Shown piece after piece: positions 14,999 to 24,880 of a DNA stretch of 64,000 bases. The DNA is from Oceanobacillus neutriphilus. GTDB taxonomy: Bacteria; Bacillota; Bacilli; Bacillales; Amphibacillaceae. The notes under the pieces are model-generated. The model saw nothing but the letters and a program-made list of their open reading frames with translations. It made no database searches and was not told the origin of the DNA. Positions within the stretch are counted from its first letter, which is position 1. Every line of letters begins with the position of its first letter. Both the position numbers and the translations under genes were made by a program. The DNA is taken from positions 310,001-374,000 of the forward strand of contig NZ_BMLW01000001.1 in assembly GCF_014645515.1 (NCBI RefSeq), given 5' to 3'.

Positions 14999-15023
14999 AA
15001 ATTTATACTCCCCACTGAAAATA

Positions 15024-15839
15024 TCAATTTTGCAAAAGCTGTAATATCATCTGCGGCTGCTGATTCCCCTGCGCCAACATCGCCATCGCAACCTGAGCCA
15101 AAAGACTATGCTTGGTGTACAACATCATTTCTTTTGCAATATCCGCATCACGAATCCGCGACTCTGCCTGCGTCAAATTCATAACGGTATTGGAAAGGTT
15201 ATTGATTGTATGCTCCAGACGATTTTGAATGGCTCCCAGACTAGAGCGCTGGGACGATGCCCGCTTAATCGCTTCATCTAATATACCAATCGCCTCATCC
15301 GCTCCTTCCTGTGTAGAAATATCAATTTCATCTACACCGAGAGCCGCTGTCCGCACATCACCAATGGAAATCTCAATATACTGACCCGAATTGGCTCCAA
15401 CTTGAATTCGCTTATTTGTAAACGAGCCGTCTAGTAAAGATTGCTTATTAAACTCTGTATCCTTGCCTATTCGAGTCAGTTCCTCACGAAGTTGATTGAT
15501 TTCATCCTGCAGTATCTCCCGGTCAGGGTCTGAATATGTTCCATTCGCAGCCTTTACACTCAGCTCCCGCATCCGCTGCAATATGGCATGCGTTTCATTT
15601 ACCGCACCTTCTGCAGTTTGCAGGAGCAAGATTCCATCCTGCGTATTTCGTATCGCCATATTCAAACCGCGAATTTGCGCACGCATTTTTTCTGAGATTG
15701 CTAACCCCGCCGGGTCATCCGTAGCGCTGTTAATACGCTGTCCGGTCGCTATACGGAGCATGGATTTCTGAGCCATGGCAAAATGATTATTCATATGATG
15801 ATAGATCGTGAAAGCCATTACATTATTGTTGATGCGCAT
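15024..15839 (-). CDS. Second, short flagellin
   Basis: 271 aa. Conserved N-terminal D0/D1 ([40 protein letters not shown]) and C-terminal D1/D0 ([15 protein letters not shown], ending [12 protein letters not shown]) with almost no variable middle domain. The start [20 protein letters not shown] departs from the usual MIINHNISAI..., so it may be a minor or specialised filament protein. Its 3' end has GCG at the codon where the other flagellin has GCT followed by an intron, and it is uninterrupted. It stands alone between nos and hutH. Confidence 0.9.
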   Translation of the reverse strand: MRINNNVMAFTIYHHMNNHFAMAQKSMLRIATGQRINSATDDPAGLAISEKMRAQIRGLNMAIRNTQDGILLLQTAEGAVNETHAILQRMRELSVKAANGTYSDPDREILQDEINQLREELTRIGKDTEFNKQSLLDGSFTNKRIQVGANSGQYIEISIGDVRTAALGVDEIDISTQEGADEAIGILDEAIKRASSQRSSLGAIQNRLEHTINNLSNTVMNLTQAESRIRDADIAKEMMLYTKHSLLAQVAMAMLAQGNQQPQMILQLLQN

Positions 15840-15890
15840 TGATTATCAGCCTCCAATCATACTATTTTTTGATTATACTTGTTTATAGGT

Positions 15891-15898
15891 ATATCGGC
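15891..15898 (-). promoter_or_regulatory. Sigma-D-like -10 element of the short flagellin
   Basis: On the minus strand GCCGATAT, the exact sigma-D -10 consensus, lies about 50 nt before the start codon. The expected TAAA at N15 is not there (TCAC), so the promoter is weak or altered. Confidence 0.45.
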
Positions 15899-15986
15899 TG
15901 ATTTGGTGGAGATGTGAAGAGATTAGAAGAGCTTTTATTATTTGATGATAGCTTTGAAAAAGAACGTTGACATATTTTACAAACTA

Positions 15987-16030
15987 AAGAGACAACCCTC
16001 TTTAAATAAAGATGAAGAATGTTGTCTCTT
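15987..16030 (-). terminator. Stem-loop after hutH
   Basis: Stem AAGAGACAAC/GTTGTCTCTT closes a 24-nt loop that itself folds (CTTTA/TAAAG). It lies 13 nt past the hutH stop. No strong T-run on the minus strand, so termination efficiency is uncertain. Confidence 0.6.
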
Positions 16031-16042
16031 CGTTATCCTTGC

Positions 16043-17566
16043 TTACGAAATATAACTCCCTTTTTTTATAAAACTGCTGGAGTTAATCAGTGGATTTAAA
16101 GCTTGGTTCACCTTCTCTATGTCTTTTGAAAAAACCCTGTCTTCTGTAATGCTTGGAACTTCCTTGCGCATCTGATTCCATTTTTCTTTTAATTTCGGGG
16201 CTGCTTTTTCCACTCCCCGATATTCTATAGCCTGCAGGGCACATATACATTCAACCGCTAATACCCGTCTCGTGTTTTGTATAATCATCCCCGCATGTCT
16301 TGCTGCGATTGTTCCCATACTTACATGGTCCTCCTGATTTGCAGAGGAAGGGATCGAATCCACACTTGCAGGATGTGCCAATGTTTTATTTTCTGATACA
16401 AGTGAAGCTGCTGCGTATTGCATAATCATTGCACCAGATTGCAAGCCCGGCTCCGGACTTAAAAATGGCGGTAAATCATTTAACTGTGGATTGACCAGCC
16501 GCTCGATACGGCGTTCTGATATATTAGCTAATTCTGCTACAGCAATTTTCATAAAATCCATCGCAAATGCAATGGGTTGACCATGAAAATTCCCGCCTGA
16601 AATAACCAGCTCCCCTTCTTCAAAAATAAGCGGATTATCCGTAGCAGCGTTCATCTCTATCTCCAGCTTTTCTTTCACATAATCCAGCGTCTGCCATGAT
16701 GCACCATGCACCTGCGGAATACAGCGCAATGAATACGCATCCTGTACGCGTTTTTCACCTTGCTTTGTAACAAGGCTGCTCCCCTCTAACCATTCACGCA
16801 TTCTTTCCGCAACAGCTATCTGCTGCGGGTAGCCTCTTGCTTCGTGAACGGCCGGATGAAAGGTATCGATTATTCCTTCCAGACCTTCTATTGTCATACC
16901 CGCAATCCATTCACTATCCAGGGCGAGCTGTTCTGCTTCTATATAGTTTACAACTCCCATTGCAACCATGGCCTGTGTTCCATTGATAAGTGCAAGACCT
17001 TCCTTCGCCTGCAGAACAATTGGCTGGATATCTTTATCAGTTAAAACCCGTGCTGCATTTACTGGTTTCCCCGAACCATCATAGACTTTCCCTTCTCCGA
17101 TTAAAACAAGTGCCAGATGGGCCAGCGGAGCTAAATCTCCAGATGCTCCCAGTGATCCTTGCTGCGGGATGACCGGATGGACATTTTTATTAATAAGCTC
17201 AGCCAACAGTTCAACCAGAACAACACGCACACCTGAAAATCCTTTTAAAAGAGCATTTAAGCGCAGCACAATCATTGCTCGTGAAACAATTTCAGGAAAC
17301 GGTTCGCCAATACCGCAAGCATGTGAACGTATTAAATTTAACTGCAGCTTTTCTACATTTTCCTGATCAATGATGACATCACTAAATTTACCAAAACCCG
17401 TATTGATTCCATATACCGTTTCTTTATTTGCTACGATATTTTCTACCGCATATCTGCTTTCACGGACTTTTTGCATACTTTTTTCTGAAATTGACACTTT
17501 TTCTTTATCAATAAGAATTCTTTTCAGCTGATTGATGGTTAAAGAATGACCTGTTAATTCAATCAT
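16043..17566 (-). CDS. hutH: Histidine ammonia-lyase
   Basis: 507 aa from ATG 17566 ([19 protein letters not shown]), chosen for its GGGAGGGAG SD; the frame extends upstream across the terminator region but without a start signal. The MIO cofactor triad Ala-Ser-Gly is in [14 protein letters not shown]. It deaminates histidine to urocanate, the first step of the Hut pathway. It is preceded by a HutP-type terminator, so expression should need histidine-bound HutP. Confidence 0.97.
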   Translation of the reverse strand: MIELTGHSLTINQLKRILIDKEKVSISEKSMQKVRESRYAVENIVANKETVYGINTGFGKFSDVIIDQENVEKLQLNLIRSHACGIGEPFPEIVSRAMIVLRLNALLKGFSGVRVVLVELLAELINKNVHPVIPQQGSLGASGDLAPLAHLALVLIGEGKVYDGSGKPVNAARVLTDKDIQPIVLQAKEGLALINGTQAMVAMGVVNYIEAEQLALDSEWIAGMTIEGLEGIIDTFHPAVHEARGYPQQIAVAERMREWLEGSSLVTKQGEKRVQDAYSLRCIPQVHGASWQTLDYVKEKLEIEMNAATDNPLIFEEGELVISGGNFHGQPIAFAMDFMKIAVAELANISERRIERLVNPQLNDLPPFLSPEPGLQSGAMIMQYAAASLVSENKTLAHPASVDSIPSSANQEDHVSMGTIAARHAGMIIQNTRRVLAVECICALQAIEYRGVEKAAPKLKEKWNQMRKEVPSITEDRVFSKDIEKVNQALNPLINSSSFIKKGSYIS

Positions 17567-17601
17567 TGCTGCTCCCTCCCTTTTCAAATTACTATACAAA
17601 C

Positions 17602-17666
17602 ATAAAAAGGAGATGATAACGGCATACTGAAGTAAGCCATCATCACCTCCTAACAACTTGTTACTA
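17602..17666 (-). promoter_or_regulatory. HutP-dependent terminator/antiterminator before hutH
   Basis: On the minus strand three NAG triplets with exactly 4-nt spacers, UAG-UAAC-AAG-UUGU-UAG (17666-17650), lead straight into a 16-bp stem (AGGAGGTGATGATGGC with GCCGTTATCATCTCCT, several G-U pairs, 12-nt loop) followed by TTTTTAT. HutP of B. subtilis binds UAG-type triplets separated by 4 nt next to such a terminator and destabilises it in the presence of histidine and a metal ion. Confidence 0.85.
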
Positions 17667-17691
17667 TAGGTCATGATTTCGTATTTGATTG

Positions 17692-18129
17692 TTAAATATG
17701 ATTAATACCCAGACCGAGCGCTTCATGCTCCAATCCTTTTATAGGTGCTCCAATGGTTCCGTAAAAAGCGACAGCTATCCATTCGCCTTCTTTTTCTTCT
17801 GTATATGGTCTGCCGCGTACAACAGCAAAGCGAAGACCTACTGTCCGCATGGTCTCTCCAATCGCCAGCTGCCCTCTTGTTACTCCTTCAAGAGCCTCGA
17901 CAATCGTGTGATATAAAGCATGCGTTTCTCTATAGACTCCCTCTTCAATTAACCCGCTTCGTTTCACTGCCGTTTCAACGGATGATATAACCTTCTGCAT
18001 GTTCATCGAGCCTACTTTTCCAAGGCATGTATCTACTTCGTTAAACATAGCTTCAAAGGAGCTGTATTCACTCTCATCTAACATGGCAAGCAGTGTTGCT
18101 ATTTTTCCAATTCTAATTTCCTGAGACAT
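17692..18129 (-). CDS. hutP: Hut operon antiterminator protein HutP
   Basis: 145 aa from ATG 18129 after AAGGGAG (the longer frame starting MLFLRVKG lacks an SD). The family signature [32 protein letters not shown] and terminal ALGLGINHI is present, with metal-binding histidines in HALYH and the final NH. It binds the RNA element directly downstream and lets transcription continue into hutH when histidine is available. Unlike B. subtilis, where hutP leads the operon, here it lies between yjiH and hutH. Confidence 0.95.
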   Translation of the reverse strand: MSQEIRIGKIATLLAMLDESEYSSFEAMFNEVDTCLGKVGSMNMQKVISSVETAVKRSGLIEEGVYRETHALYHTIVEALEGVTRGQLAIGETMRTVGLRFAVVRGRPYTEEKEGEWIAVAFYGTIGAPIKGLEHEALGLGINHI

Positions 18130-18250
18130 GTAAACGCTCCCTTTTACTCTCAAAAATAACACTATTTACTATTGGCTATCTATAATTATAATCCGAATAA
18201 TAAAAATAGTCCATTACTTATAGTAATAATATCTGATCTCTTTACCCATG

Positions 18251-19600
18251 CTAAAGTAATAAATATGCAATTGGTGTTACAATAATGATTGTTAATATCG
18301 TGCGCTCAATCCAAATCACGATCAGCTTAGGAACACTGATTGGTATCTCTGTAGACAAGATACATGGAATTAAAGCCGAAAAGAAAAGAATTGCTGATAC
18401 AGACAAGGTTGCAATTACAAATTTCGTTATTAACGAAGCATCCGTAACAAGCAATGCCGGTAAAAACATTTCAGCAATCTCTGTTGCTGCTGCCTTAGCA
18501 GCTAACAGCGGCTCTGGAACCTGCATAATCCATGTGAATGGATAAAAGATATAACCAAGTATATCAAATACAGAAGTATACTCTGCTAAAATCAGACCCA
18601 GCAGACCGATTGACATAATAGATGGAAGAATTGCCATTGTCATAATTAGACCATCTTTGAAATTCATCCAAATATTTTTTGAAATTGCCGGTGCATGATC
18701 CGCTACCTCCATAGCTTGTGACCATGCAACTTTTATTCGATTCTTTTTAATAATTTCTTCAGGCTGTCCTTGCCCGTCATAATATTCCTCACTGAGTTTA
18801 TTTAGAGGCCACATTCTTACTGTAATTGCAGTTACCAGGAAAGTAACAAATAATGTGACCCAAAAATACATATTCCAGATTCCCATCAAATCAAGTGTAT
18901 TTGCTATGACAATCATGAATGTTACGGAAACGGTTGAAAATCCTGTTGCAATAATCGTTGCTTCTTTTATTGTGTACTTTCCTTCTTTGAAAACCCGATT
19001 CGTAATTAATAAGCCTATAGAGTAGCTACCAATAAAAGACGCCACTGCATCAACGGCAGATCTGCCTGGTACTTTCCAAATTGGCCGCATAACAGATTGA
19101 AGCAGAACTCCAAAAAACTCTAATAATCCATAGCCTACAAGTAAGGCAAGAAAGACCGCTCCAATAGGTACAAGAACCCCAACCGGAATCACCAATTTCT
19201 CAAAAAGATACGGACCTATATTCGGATCAAGCAGCCAGCCTGGTCCAAATTGAAAAACTAACATAACCGTTACAGCTGCACCAAAAATCTTAAATACAGA
19301 TAAAACAATATTAACTATATCTTTATTCCAAGTACGGTTTATGAATGGATATATTGCTCCAAAGATAATCATAATCAAAGCATAGTAAGGAACTGCACCG
19401 GAAAAAACTGTTTGAACATAGGTCACAATATGATCAAGTGGAATCGATGATACTCCATTTATTGTAATTGGGATAAAAAAAGTAAAAATTCCAATCAAGC
19501 TAAACAGGAGAAACTTCAATAAATTATTGATGTTAAGGGATTGTGCATGTTTCGGTTCTTTAACAGTTACGTCTTTTTCAACTTGGTTCACTATATTCAC
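18251..19600 (-). CDS. YjiH-family membrane transporter (likely Hut-linked)
   Basis: 449 aa with about 10 hydrophobic segments and nucleoside-recognition (GATE)-like text (FGVLLQSVMRPIWKVPGRSA, VDAVASFIGSYSIGLLITNR). YjiH-family proteins often sit in hut operons of Firmicutes, so it is a candidate permease for histidine or a pathway intermediate; the substrate is not proven. It replaces hutM, which is not seen. Start ATG 19600 has AAAGGGTG upstream. Confidence 0.8.
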   Translation of the reverse strand: MNIVNQVEKDVTVKEPKHAQSLNINNLLKFLLFSLIGIFTFFIPITINGVSSIPLDHIVTYVQTVFSGAVPYYALIMIIFGAIYPFINRTWNKDIVNIVLSVFKIFGAAVTVMLVFQFGPGWLLDPNIGPYLFEKLVIPVGVLVPIGAVFLALLVGYGLLEFFGVLLQSVMRPIWKVPGRSAVDAVASFIGSYSIGLLITNRVFKEGKYTIKEATIIATGFSTVSVTFMIVIANTLDLMGIWNMYFWVTLFVTFLVTAITVRMWPLNKLSEEYYDGQGQPEEIIKKNRIKVAWSQAMEVADHAPAISKNIWMNFKDGLIMTMAILPSIMSIGLLGLILAEYTSVFDILGYIFYPFTWIMQVPEPLLAAKAAATEIAEMFLPALLVTDASLITKFVIATLSVSAILFFSALIPCILSTEIPISVPKLIVIWIERTILTIIIVTPIAYLLL

Positions 19601-19734
19601 CCTTTTTATTTAAGTTTCGATACTACTGCTAAATATGACAATCCCCTTATTCTCTATTTGATAATTCCCTTTAAAAATAGCAGTATTGTCAACCCGTTAT
19701 TTTACTTCATGATTTAAGGAGCAGAGATTATTAT

Positions 19735-21009
19735 TCATTGCAGCCGTCCTCCTGCTACAACCTGTTTCCCTGCTTTTATAACAGTATCTACATGATTCAT
19801 GCCATACTGATACGATAAAGTTAAATAATTAGGAACATCAAAAATAGTTATATCAGCTTTCTTACCCGCTTCCAGGCTTCCTGCCTCATCTGCACAGCCA
19901 ATGGCATGTGCTGCGTTGATAGTCGTTGCGGTTAATACTTCTTCCGGTGTCATCTCCATCTTCAAACAGCCTAAATTCATCATAAACGGAAGAGAAATCG
20001 TCGGCGAAGAGCCCGGGTTCTGATCCGTGGATAGAGCTATCGCGACCCCTGCCTCAATTATCTTTCTGGCAGGAGCAAATTCTGCCATTAGGAAGAAGGC
20101 TGTGCCAGGTAATAAAACACCAGTGACTCCCCTCTCAGCCATCGCTTTTATTCCTTCATCGGATGCTTTCAGAAGATGATCTGCAGAAATTGCCCCGACC
20201 TCTGCTGCTAATTCTGCACCAGCATACGGTTCAATCTCATCCGCATGAATTTTGGGAATAAGTCCATGTTTTTTTCCGGCCTCCAGTATTCGCTTTGACT
20301 GCTTAGGTGTAAATACACCGCGCTCGCAAAATACATCGTTAAATACAGCCAATTTCCGCTCTGCTACTTCAGGAATCATTTCTTCTATCAAACGGGTAAC
20401 AAACTTTTCCGGATTATCTTTTTCATCCATAGGTACAGCATGTGCTCCCATAAAAGTAGAAATAATATCAATGGAATGATCCTTTTGCAGCTGCTTTGCC
20501 ACTTCCAGCTGTTTCAACTCATGTTCCAGTGTTAATCCATATCCGCTTTTTGCTTCAACCGTAGTCACGCCATGCAATAAAAATTTATCTAAACGCTTTT
20601 TCGACTCTTCATATAACTCTTCATGGCTGGCCTTTTGTGTGGCACGGGTGGTTGCATGAATTCCCCCGCCTGCCCCCATAATCTCCATATACGTTTTTCC
20701 TTTCAAACGCATTGCATACTCATTTTCACGTGTACCGGCGTGGACAAGATGTGTATGCGGGTCAATCAGACCGGGAGTTACAATTTTCCCGGATGCATCA
20801 ATTTGTTGAGCATCTTCTAATTGTGATTTGTATTTTTCACGGAGTTCATCATCAGGACCTGTTTCAACGATTCTTCCATCTTCAATCCAGATACTCCCAT
20901 GCTCCATTATTGAAATTTTGGACATTTCCTCTTTTTTAGCAGGCTTATCAGAGTGTCCTGCCATGGTAATTACTTGATTCGCATTTGAAATAAACATCCT
21001 TTGTACCAA
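19735..21009 (-). CDS. hutI: Imidazolonepropionase
   Basis: 424 aa from TTG 21009 (MVQRMFISNANQVITMAG), placed 8 nt after GGGAGGGG; an upstream ATG at 21033 overlaps that SD and has none of its own. Amidohydrolase metal ligands: LIDPHTHLVHAGTRENEY, PKIHADEIEPYAGAE, SADHL and ALSTDQNPGSSPT. It hydrolyses imidazolone propionate to formiminoglutamate, the third Hut step. HutG or an equivalent for the last step is not in the window. Confidence 0.95.
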   Translation of the reverse strand: MVQRMFISNANQVITMAGHSDKPAKKEEMSKISIMEHGSIWIEDGRIVETGPDDELREKYKSQLEDAQQIDASGKIVTPGLIDPHTHLVHAGTRENEYAMRLKGKTYMEIMGAGGGIHATTRATQKASHEELYEESKKRLDKFLLHGVTTVEAKSGYGLTLEHELKQLEVAKQLQKDHSIDIISTFMGAHAVPMDEKDNPEKFVTRLIEEMIPEVAERKLAVFNDVFCERGVFTPKQSKRILEAGKKHGLIPKIHADEIEPYAGAELAAEVGAISADHLLKASDEGIKAMAERGVTGVLLPGTAFFLMAEFAPARKIIEAGVAIALSTDQNPGSSPTISLPFMMNLGCLKMEMTPEEVLTATTINAAHAIGCADEAGSLEAGKKADITIFDVPNYLTLSYQYGMNHVDTVIKAGKQVVAGGRLQ

Positions 21010-21110
21010 TGTTACTTCCCCTCCCATATTCATGTTTTATCAATTTGTAAAATGCTGCTGCGATCACGCAGAAAAGCGTTTGTTTTCTCTAAAGGGAGCA
21101 GTGCTTTACG

Positions 21111-22778
21111 TTATTCTTTTTTTAACATGGGAATGTTCACGTTCTTTTTACGTGCTGTTTCCTGTGCCAGTTCATAGCCTGCGTCCACATGACGGGCAAT
21201 TCCCATGCCGGGATCCGTAGTCAGGACACGCTCCAGACGTTTTTCAGCATCCTTTGTGCCGTCCGCAACAATGACCATACCGGCATGAAGAGAATACCCC
21301 ATTCCTACACCGCCGCCGTGATGCACACTGACCCAGCTTGCCCCGCCGACACTATTGATTAGTGCATTTAAGATCGGCCAGTCCGCAACAGCATCACTGC
21401 CATCTTTCATTGATTCTGTTTCTCTGTTAGGGGAAGCGACAGAACCGGAATCAAGATGATCACGGCCAATGACAATAGGAGCACTTAATTCACCGCTGGC
21501 AACCATGTCATTTATGATTTTGCCAAATCTTGCGCGTTCTCCATAACCAAGCCAGCAAATACGGGAAGGCAGACCTTGAAAGCTCACCTTTTCCCGGGCC
21601 ATCCGAATCCAATTACATAAATGCTTATTATCACTAAATTCACGTAGAATCACTTCATCTGTTTTATAAATGTCCTCTGGATCCCCAGACAACGCCACCC
21701 AGCGGAACGGCCCTTTCCCTTCGCAAAATTGCGGACGGATATAGGCAGGAACAAAGCCTGGGAAATCGAAGGCATTTTCCACTCCTTCGTCCTTTGCCAC
21801 CTGCCGGATGTTATTTCCATAATCAAAGGTTACAGCTCCCTGTTTTTGCATTTCCAGCATCGCTTCTACATGCTTAGCAATACTTGCTTTAGAAAGACCT
21901 GTATATTCTTTCTCATCCTTTTTTCGTAAAGCTGCAGCTTTTTCCAGGCTGAATCCTTCTGGAATATAACCATTTAATGGATCATGTGCAGAGGTTTGAT
22001 CCGTTAATATATCTGGAATAAACCCTTTCTCAATCATCTCAGGTAAAACTTCAGCAGCATTCCCTAACAGCCCAATAGATAACGCCTTCTTTTCACTGCG
22101 GGCTTCATCAGCCAGACGAATAGCTTCGTCCACATCATCTGTATACATATCTAAATATTTCGTTTCAATCCGACGATCAATCCGATGCTGATCTACTTCA
22201 ACTGCAATGCAGACACCGCCATTCAAGGTTACAGCTAATGGCTGAGCCCCTCCCATACCGCCAAGTCCTGCAGTTAATGTAATCGTTCCGGCCAGGTTGC
22301 CTTTAAAGTGTTGCTTTGCACATTCTGCAAAGGTTTCATAGGTTCCCTGCAAAATTCCCTGACTCCCAATATAAATCCAGCTTCCAGCAGTCATTTGGCC
22401 ATACATCATTAATCCTTTCCGGTCCAGCTCATGAAAATGATCCCAATTCGCCCAGGCAGGTACAAGGTTTGAATTAGCAATTAACACTTTAGGAGCATCC
22501 TTATGAGAAGGAAAAACAGCCACCGGCTTACCAGATTGAATTAATAGCGTCTCATCCTCTTCCAATTCAGTTAAAGACTTAACAATGGCATCATAGCAGT
22601 CCCAATTTCTTGCTGCTTTTCCAATCCCGCCATACACCACTAACTCATCCGGATTTTCCGCTACATCTGGATGGAGATTATTATTTAACATGCGTAATGC
22701 CGCTTCCTGAATCCAGCCTTTTGTATTTAATTCCGTGCCTCTATATTGTTTTACTTCTCTTGACTTTGTCTTTGACAT
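21111..22778 (-). CDS. hutU: Urocanate hydratase
   Basis: 555 aa. The NAD-binding glycine motif [20 protein letters not shown] and the active-site region around [15 protein letters not shown], plus [20 protein letters not shown] near the C-terminus, are typical of urocanase. It converts urocanate to imidazolone propionate. First of the five leftward hut genes; a cre-like site lies 126 nt upstream. Confidence 0.97.
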   Translation of the reverse strand: MSKTKSREVKQYRGTELNTKGWIQEAALRMLNNNLHPDVAENPDELVVYGGIGKAARNWDCYDAIVKSLTELEEDETLLIQSGKPVAVFPSHKDAPKVLIANSNLVPAWANWDHFHELDRKGLMMYGQMTAGSWIYIGSQGILQGTYETFAECAKQHFKGNLAGTITLTAGLGGMGGAQPLAVTLNGGVCIAVEVDQHRIDRRIETKYLDMYTDDVDEAIRLADEARSEKKALSIGLLGNAAEVLPEMIEKGFIPDILTDQTSAHDPLNGYIPEGFSLEKAAALRKKDEKEYTGLSKASIAKHVEAMLEMQKQGAVTFDYGNNIRQVAKDEGVENAFDFPGFVPAYIRPQFCEGKGPFRWVALSGDPEDIYKTDEVILREFSDNKHLCNWIRMAREKVSFQGLPSRICWLGYGERARFGKIINDMVASGELSAPIVIGRDHLDSGSVASPNRETESMKDGSDAVADWPILNALINSVGGASWVSVHHGGGVGMGYSLHAGMVIVADGTKDAEKRLERVLTTDPGMGIARHVDAGYELAQETARKKNVNIPMLKKE

Positions 22779-22903
22779 GGCTTATTCACTCTCCCATCAA
22801 TACTGTATTCTGATAATTCTTATTTTATCAACCAGGGAGAGTCTAATATAGATAACTCCGATTCGAAATAATATAAAAATCATAGGTAAAGATAAACTTA
22901 CAC

Positions 22904-22917
22904 ATAAAACGCTTTCA
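22904..22917 (-). promoter_or_regulatory. Candidate cre (CcpA) site upstream of hutU
   Basis: Minus-strand TGAAAGCGTTTTAT matches 12 of 14 positions of the cre consensus TGWAANCGNTNWCA. hut genes are under carbon catabolite repression in B. subtilis, so the position between the response-regulator gene and hutU is sensible. Confidence 0.5.
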
Positions 22918-22969
22918 TTTTATGATAATAATATTAGATTATTATAAAAATATAATATAACTGTTTCAT

Positions 22970-24424
22970 TTACTGCAATCTCCATTCACGAGGAGTCAAA
23001 CCGGTATGTGATTTAAACACACGGCTAAAGTAATTCGGATTGCGGAAACCGACAGCGGCAGCGATATTTTGAACAGAATCATCTGTGGCACCAAGCAGCT
23101 CCTTCGCCTTTTGCAATCGAATATAGATCAGCATCTCCCGGAAGGATTGCTGATATCTTTTCGTCAGAATATGACTCAAATAAGATGGGCTGCGTTGAAC
23201 TTGTGCAGCTGTTTCTGTTAATGAAAGCATTGCATCATTATAGTGATTTTCCATATAGCCGATTGCTGCTTCGATAACATCTGCCTTCGCAAACATATCC
23301 TGCTCTTTAACCGTTTGAAACAGATAATTAATAAACAGAATAAGCTCTTGGACAATACGATATAAAACCGGGCTGTATAATATACTTTCAAATACTTTTT
23401 TATAGTAAGCTTCACTATCCTTCGTCTTCAGCCCCTTTCGGAACATAAACCGCCGTATTTGTGCAAGAATACTGGTTAAACGTGTCCGAAGCAGGCCGGG
23501 TTCCGGATATGGAGATTTCATATTAAAGAATTCCTCATACAGCCAGCTTTTCAGCTTGTCTCCCTGCCCTTCATCCAGCATAAAAACCCAATTTCTCTGC
23601 TCCTCCACAGTTAAAAAAGGATCAATATCTACCCACTCCTGGATATCTTCTGCCTGCAACACCTGTTTATAGCCGATAAAAAAGGTCGTTTCCATCATCC
23701 GTAATAGTTTCATATAAATTGGATGAAGAGAATCCCCGTTTCCTGTATGTACAACAATTGCAATAGGATTTCCTTCCGAATGCTCCCATTCTCTTAAGAA
23801 TCGCTGTGCCTGTTTTACAGGTGCCGGAAAATCATGCTGGAACACGAGCACAATATTATCATGAGTGGAAAATACGGATGGCTTATAATCAAAATCAAAT
23901 TGATCAATAAAATCCCTTAGATCATTTAGTGTTTTTCGCTGTTCAGCTCCCAGTAAATATACCGGGAAAGGGAAGGAAACGTGGTCATCTATAAATAAAG
24001 CTTCATACCGCACAGCATGTCCCAGTTCTGTAACCGTATTTTTCTTACTGACAGCTGATAGATTTCCGATAGCCTGCTGCAAGGCGTGCTTCATATTTGA
24101 TGGAGAGAGCGGCTTCACCCACAAATCAACTGCTTTAATAGACATCGCCTGCATGGCCCGCTCAAATGTAGCCTCGGCAGTGATAGCGATAACCTGTCCT
24201 GAGTATCGGTGAATAAATGATTTAACCATCTCCCAGCTGTCTTCAGGTATCATATCTAATTCGATACATAATATATCGGGCAGTTCATTTTCGAGCGTTG
24301 TCAGAACGTCTGTCAGTTGATCAGATAATCTGGTTTCTGTTATTGGAAATGAATATTTTGAAAGCAGCCAGTGGATGCCTTTAAGCTCTTCTTTGTCTCG
24401 ATCTGCTATTAGTAGTTTGTAGAT
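22970..24424 (-). CDS. YesN-like response regulator with AraC output; no standard start codon
   Basis: 484 aa if begun at ATC 24424, seven bases after a perfect SD (AGGAGGT). The first ATG in frame is at 24253, inside the receiver. The N-terminal text YKLLIADRDKEELKGIHWLL is a typical receiver start, and no ATG, GTG or TTG lies between the upstream in-frame stop (TGA about 33 nt before the SD) and 24253. The phosphoacceptor region reads PDILCIELDMIP with Glu where Asp is usual; the later Thr (IAITAEA) and Lys-Pro (LWVKPLS) are kept. C-terminal AraC HTHs (LSLTETAAQVQRSPSYLSHI, NIAAAVGFRNPNYFSRVFKS). Possibly a regulator of hut; no histidine kinase adjoins. Confidence 0.8.
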   Translation of the reverse strand: MYKLLIADRDKEELKGIHWLLSKYSFPITETRLSDQLTDVLTTLENELPDILCIELDMIPEDSWEMVKSFIHRYSGQVIAITAEATFERAMQAMSIKAVDLWVKPLSPSNMKHALQQAIGNLSAVSKKNTVTELGHAVRYEALFIDDHVSFPFPVYLLGAEQRKTLNDLRDFIDQFDFDYKPSVFSTHDNIVLVFQHDFPAPVKQAQRFLREWEHSEGNPIAIVVHTGNGDSLHPIYMKLLRMMETTFFIGYKQVLQAEDIQEWVDIDPFLTVEEQRNWVFMLDEGQGDKLKSWLYEEFFNMKSPYPEPGLLRTRLTSILAQIRRFMFRKGLKTKDSEAYYKKVFESILYSPVLYRIVQELILFINYLFQTVKEQDMFAKADVIEAAIGYMENHYNDAMLSLTETAAQVQRSPSYLSHILTKRYQQSFREMLIYIRLQKAKELLGATDDSVQNIAAAVGFRNPNYFSRVFKSHTGLTPREWRLQ

Positions 24425-24526
24425 GGGTAGGACCTCCTTTTGAGGGTGTTTAATAATCTCTTTATATCAATCTCATACTTGCTTTCAAGCCGTAAAATTC
24501 TTGAAGGCCAAACACTCTTGGTTATC

Positions 24527-24591
24527 GTATAATGACCATAAAAAGTACTCCTCCAGTCTTTTTATGGTTGTGTAGTCAACTACCATTATAC
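24527..24591. repeat. Nested inverted repeat upstream of the response regulator
   Basis: Outer arms GTATAATG/CATTATAC enclose inner arms ACCATAAAAAG/CTTTTTATGGT. The whole 456-nt gap 24425-24880 holds no gene that I can support. The symmetry resembles a small element end or a structured leader rather than a normal promoter. Nature unknown. Confidence 0.5.
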
Positions 24592-24880
24592 AAGATTTTG
24601 GGAGGTGCTTCTTTTTTGTGTTCTGAACTCCTTAGGACACAAGGGTTAGGAATTATGAAATGAACTCATTTAAAAGCAAATAATAATCTCTTTTCATAAT
24701 CATCCTTAGTTACCATAAGGGGGCTTATTTATAGTTTGTTACTAAGATATCCTCTTGAATATTACTCTAAAAATATATAAAAATTTAATGGAATTTTCAA
24801 ATAAGTATACTTATTTATTAACTGATATGTTAAAATAAACAACAGAACAAGCGTTCGATTAAAGAAGGGGGGTACAAAGG

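Noticed and set aside
24253-24424. Start of the response regulator at ATG 24253
   Set aside because: It would cut the receiver in half and has no SD, whereas a perfect SD and receiver sequence lie upstream; kept only as the alternative product.
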